This document shows positions 6,148 through 6,755 of a DNA stretch of 6,755 nt, piece by piece. Source of the DNA: Candidatus Thalassarchaeaceae archaeon (GTDB taxonomy: Archaea; Thermoplasmatota; Poseidoniia; Poseidoniales; Thalassarchaeaceae). The DNA lies in NCBI GenBank assembly GCA_030747475.1, contig JASLKO010000124.1, positions 1 through 6,755 of the forward strand, given 5' to 3'. The notes under the pieces are model-generated. The model had not been told where the DNA came from. It did not search any database and saw only the letters and a program-made list of their open reading frames with translations. The first letter of the stretch is position 1. Each line of letters starts with the position of its first letter. The position numbers and the translations under genes were made by a program.

Positions 6148-6680
6148 ATCGTGGCTCTCCCCTTTTTATCGAACCATTCAGTTACGGCACCATCCAGTCG
6201 CATACTCAGTTCATCACCGACTGTTCGCGGAACATCAGTTCTCCCTGGGTGCCATGTTGCTTCTTCGATCCAATCGACCAAATCATCGCTTTGCATGGAC
6301 ACTTCAATCACCCCACCAACCGTACGTTCATTCTCCAATACAAAAGCGATTTTTCCACGAATTGCTGCCTGACGAGATATCAGAAATTTGGTCGTGTAAT
6401 TCAATTTTTGATTGTCTCCCGTCCGACCTAAATTCAATGACATGGCATCTAAAGCCGTATCCAGAATGCGCTGTTCACCAAGAAGTTCTAGGAATCTATC
6501 TGGAGAGACGCCTTCACACACCATTTCTACTGGATTACGGTTGATTGGAAACATTTCTTCCCCCGGGGGATTTGGGAAATGAAAATCAGGGAATATGTTT
6601 TCAACAGCTTGTGTACATTTGCTTCCAACTTCATGCGGCATCACGCATGTTGAAACTGAAATGAGGGGCACACTGGTCAT
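6132..6680 (-). CDS. UPF0201 (DUF54) family archaeal protein, possible RNA-associated role
   Basis: This 182-residue protein matches the archaeal UPF0201 family as I recall it: an N-terminal strand and helix ending in AVENIFPD (25-32), then FLELLGEQRILDTA (63-76), the RQAAIRGKIAF block (103-113) and GGVIEVSMQSDDLVDWI (122-138). Solved members have a ribosomal-protein-L5-like fold; the function is not established. Typical members are about 130-150 residues. The last 40 residues here (from HPGRTDV to the end) look like a lineage-specific extension. The ATG at 6680 puts the conserved strand at residues 6-13, as expected. However, the frame stays open through the 75 bases upstream to the window edge, so a longer protein is possible; UPF0200-UPF0201 fusions exist in other archaea (family knowledge). 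Its 3' end overlaps the peptidase-Nudix gene by 16 bases, tail to tail. Confidence 0.8.
   Translation of the reverse strand: MTSVPLISVSTCVMPHEVGSKCTQAVENIFPDFHFPNPPGEEMFPINRNPVEMVCEGVSPDRFLELLGEQRILDTALDAMSLNLGRTGDNQKLNYTTKFLISRQAAIRGKIAFVLENERTVGGVIEVSMQSDDLVDWIEEATWHPGRTDVPRTVGDELSMRLDGAVTEWFDKKGRATIQTDE
6163..6167 (+). terminator. Possible U-tract terminator of the peptidase-Nudix transcript
   Basis: A run of five T residues after CTCTCCCC begins 15 bases after the stop codon at 6147. Short U-rich tracts end transcription in many archaea without a hairpin. The tract lies inside the convergent UPF0201 gene and is short, so this is only a candidate. Confidence 0.25.
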
Positions 6681-6708
6681 GGTGAACAGAACTTGTTGAG
6701 CAAAGCCG

Positions 6709-6718
6709 CTTATTTTCG
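6709..6718 (-). promoter_or_regulatory. Possible TATA-like promoter of the UPF0201 gene
   Basis: The minus strand reads GCGAAAATAAGC here, with the AAAATA core about 33 bases before the ATG at 6680. That would place the transcription start about 5-10 bases before the ATG. No Shine-Dalgarno-like sequence is present between them, which fits a short-leader or leaderless message. This reading competes with the possibility that the region is coding, since the frame is open through it. Confidence 0.3.
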
Positions 6719-6755
6719 CTTTCGGGCACGCAACCTTGACACCTACAATTGACTG

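Noticed and set aside
6116..6544. Plus-strand open frame overlapping the UPF0201 gene.
   Set aside because: The minus strand carries recognisable conserved family motifs across the same bases, and the plus-strand translation is His- and Pro-rich without any family resemblance.
6560..6569. Perfect GC palindrome of ten bases (five C then five G), resembling a similar palindrome at 5835-5843.
   Set aside because: Both fall in coding sequence where Pro-Gly or Phe-Pro-Gly-Gly codons produce them, and the flanks differ. They look coincidental rather than shared operator sites.

Overview
The window is a gene-dense stretch of about 6.8 kb that looks archaeal. The best taxonomic marker is the last gene. 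It carries the EQRILD and RQAA signatures of the UPF0201 (DUF54) family, which as far as I know occurs only in Archaea. A very large membrane-anchored surface protein built of beta-sandwich-like repeats, moderate base composition, Shine-Dalgarno-like sites and short intergenic gaps would fit a marine planktonic euryarchaeon such as Marine Group II (Ca. Poseidoniales). That lineage assignment is inference; no rRNA or other phylogenetic marker is present.

Layout. Bases 1-3546 (+) hold the 3' part of a giant surface protein. It has two full and one partial copies of a roughly 400-residue extracellular module, one transmembrane helix, and a cytoplasmic tail with a proline-rich 15-residue repeat and a canonical EF-hand calcium loop. 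Sixteen bases downstream, with a good ribosome binding site, lies a 159-residue soluble protein of unknown function (3563-4042, +), probably cotranscribed. Two small membrane-protein genes follow on the minus strand (4058-4420 and 4488-5039). A divergent intergenic region of 61 bases separates the second from a plus-strand gene (5101-6147). This gene encodes one polypeptide joining a complete pyroglutamyl-peptidase I domain (Glu-Cys-His triad and accessory Arg intact) to a MutT-like Nudix hydrolase domain (intact Nudix box). Its 3' end overlaps by 16 bases, tail to tail, the UPF0201 gene on the minus strand (6132-6680). The last 75 bases hold the probable promoter of that gene, or a continuation of its reading frame out of the window.

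How the parts relate. The surface protein and the 159-residue protein form a likely two-gene unit, and the small protein may act at the cytoplasmic tail; this is inferred from position only. The peptidase-Nudix fusion is the most unusual object. It couples removal of N-terminal pyroglutamate with a nucleotide- or metabolite-cleaning hydrolase, which suggests damage control of proteins and nucleotides. The two small membrane proteins have no assignable function. I see no tRNA, rRNA, CRISPR array, insertion sequence or other mobile element.
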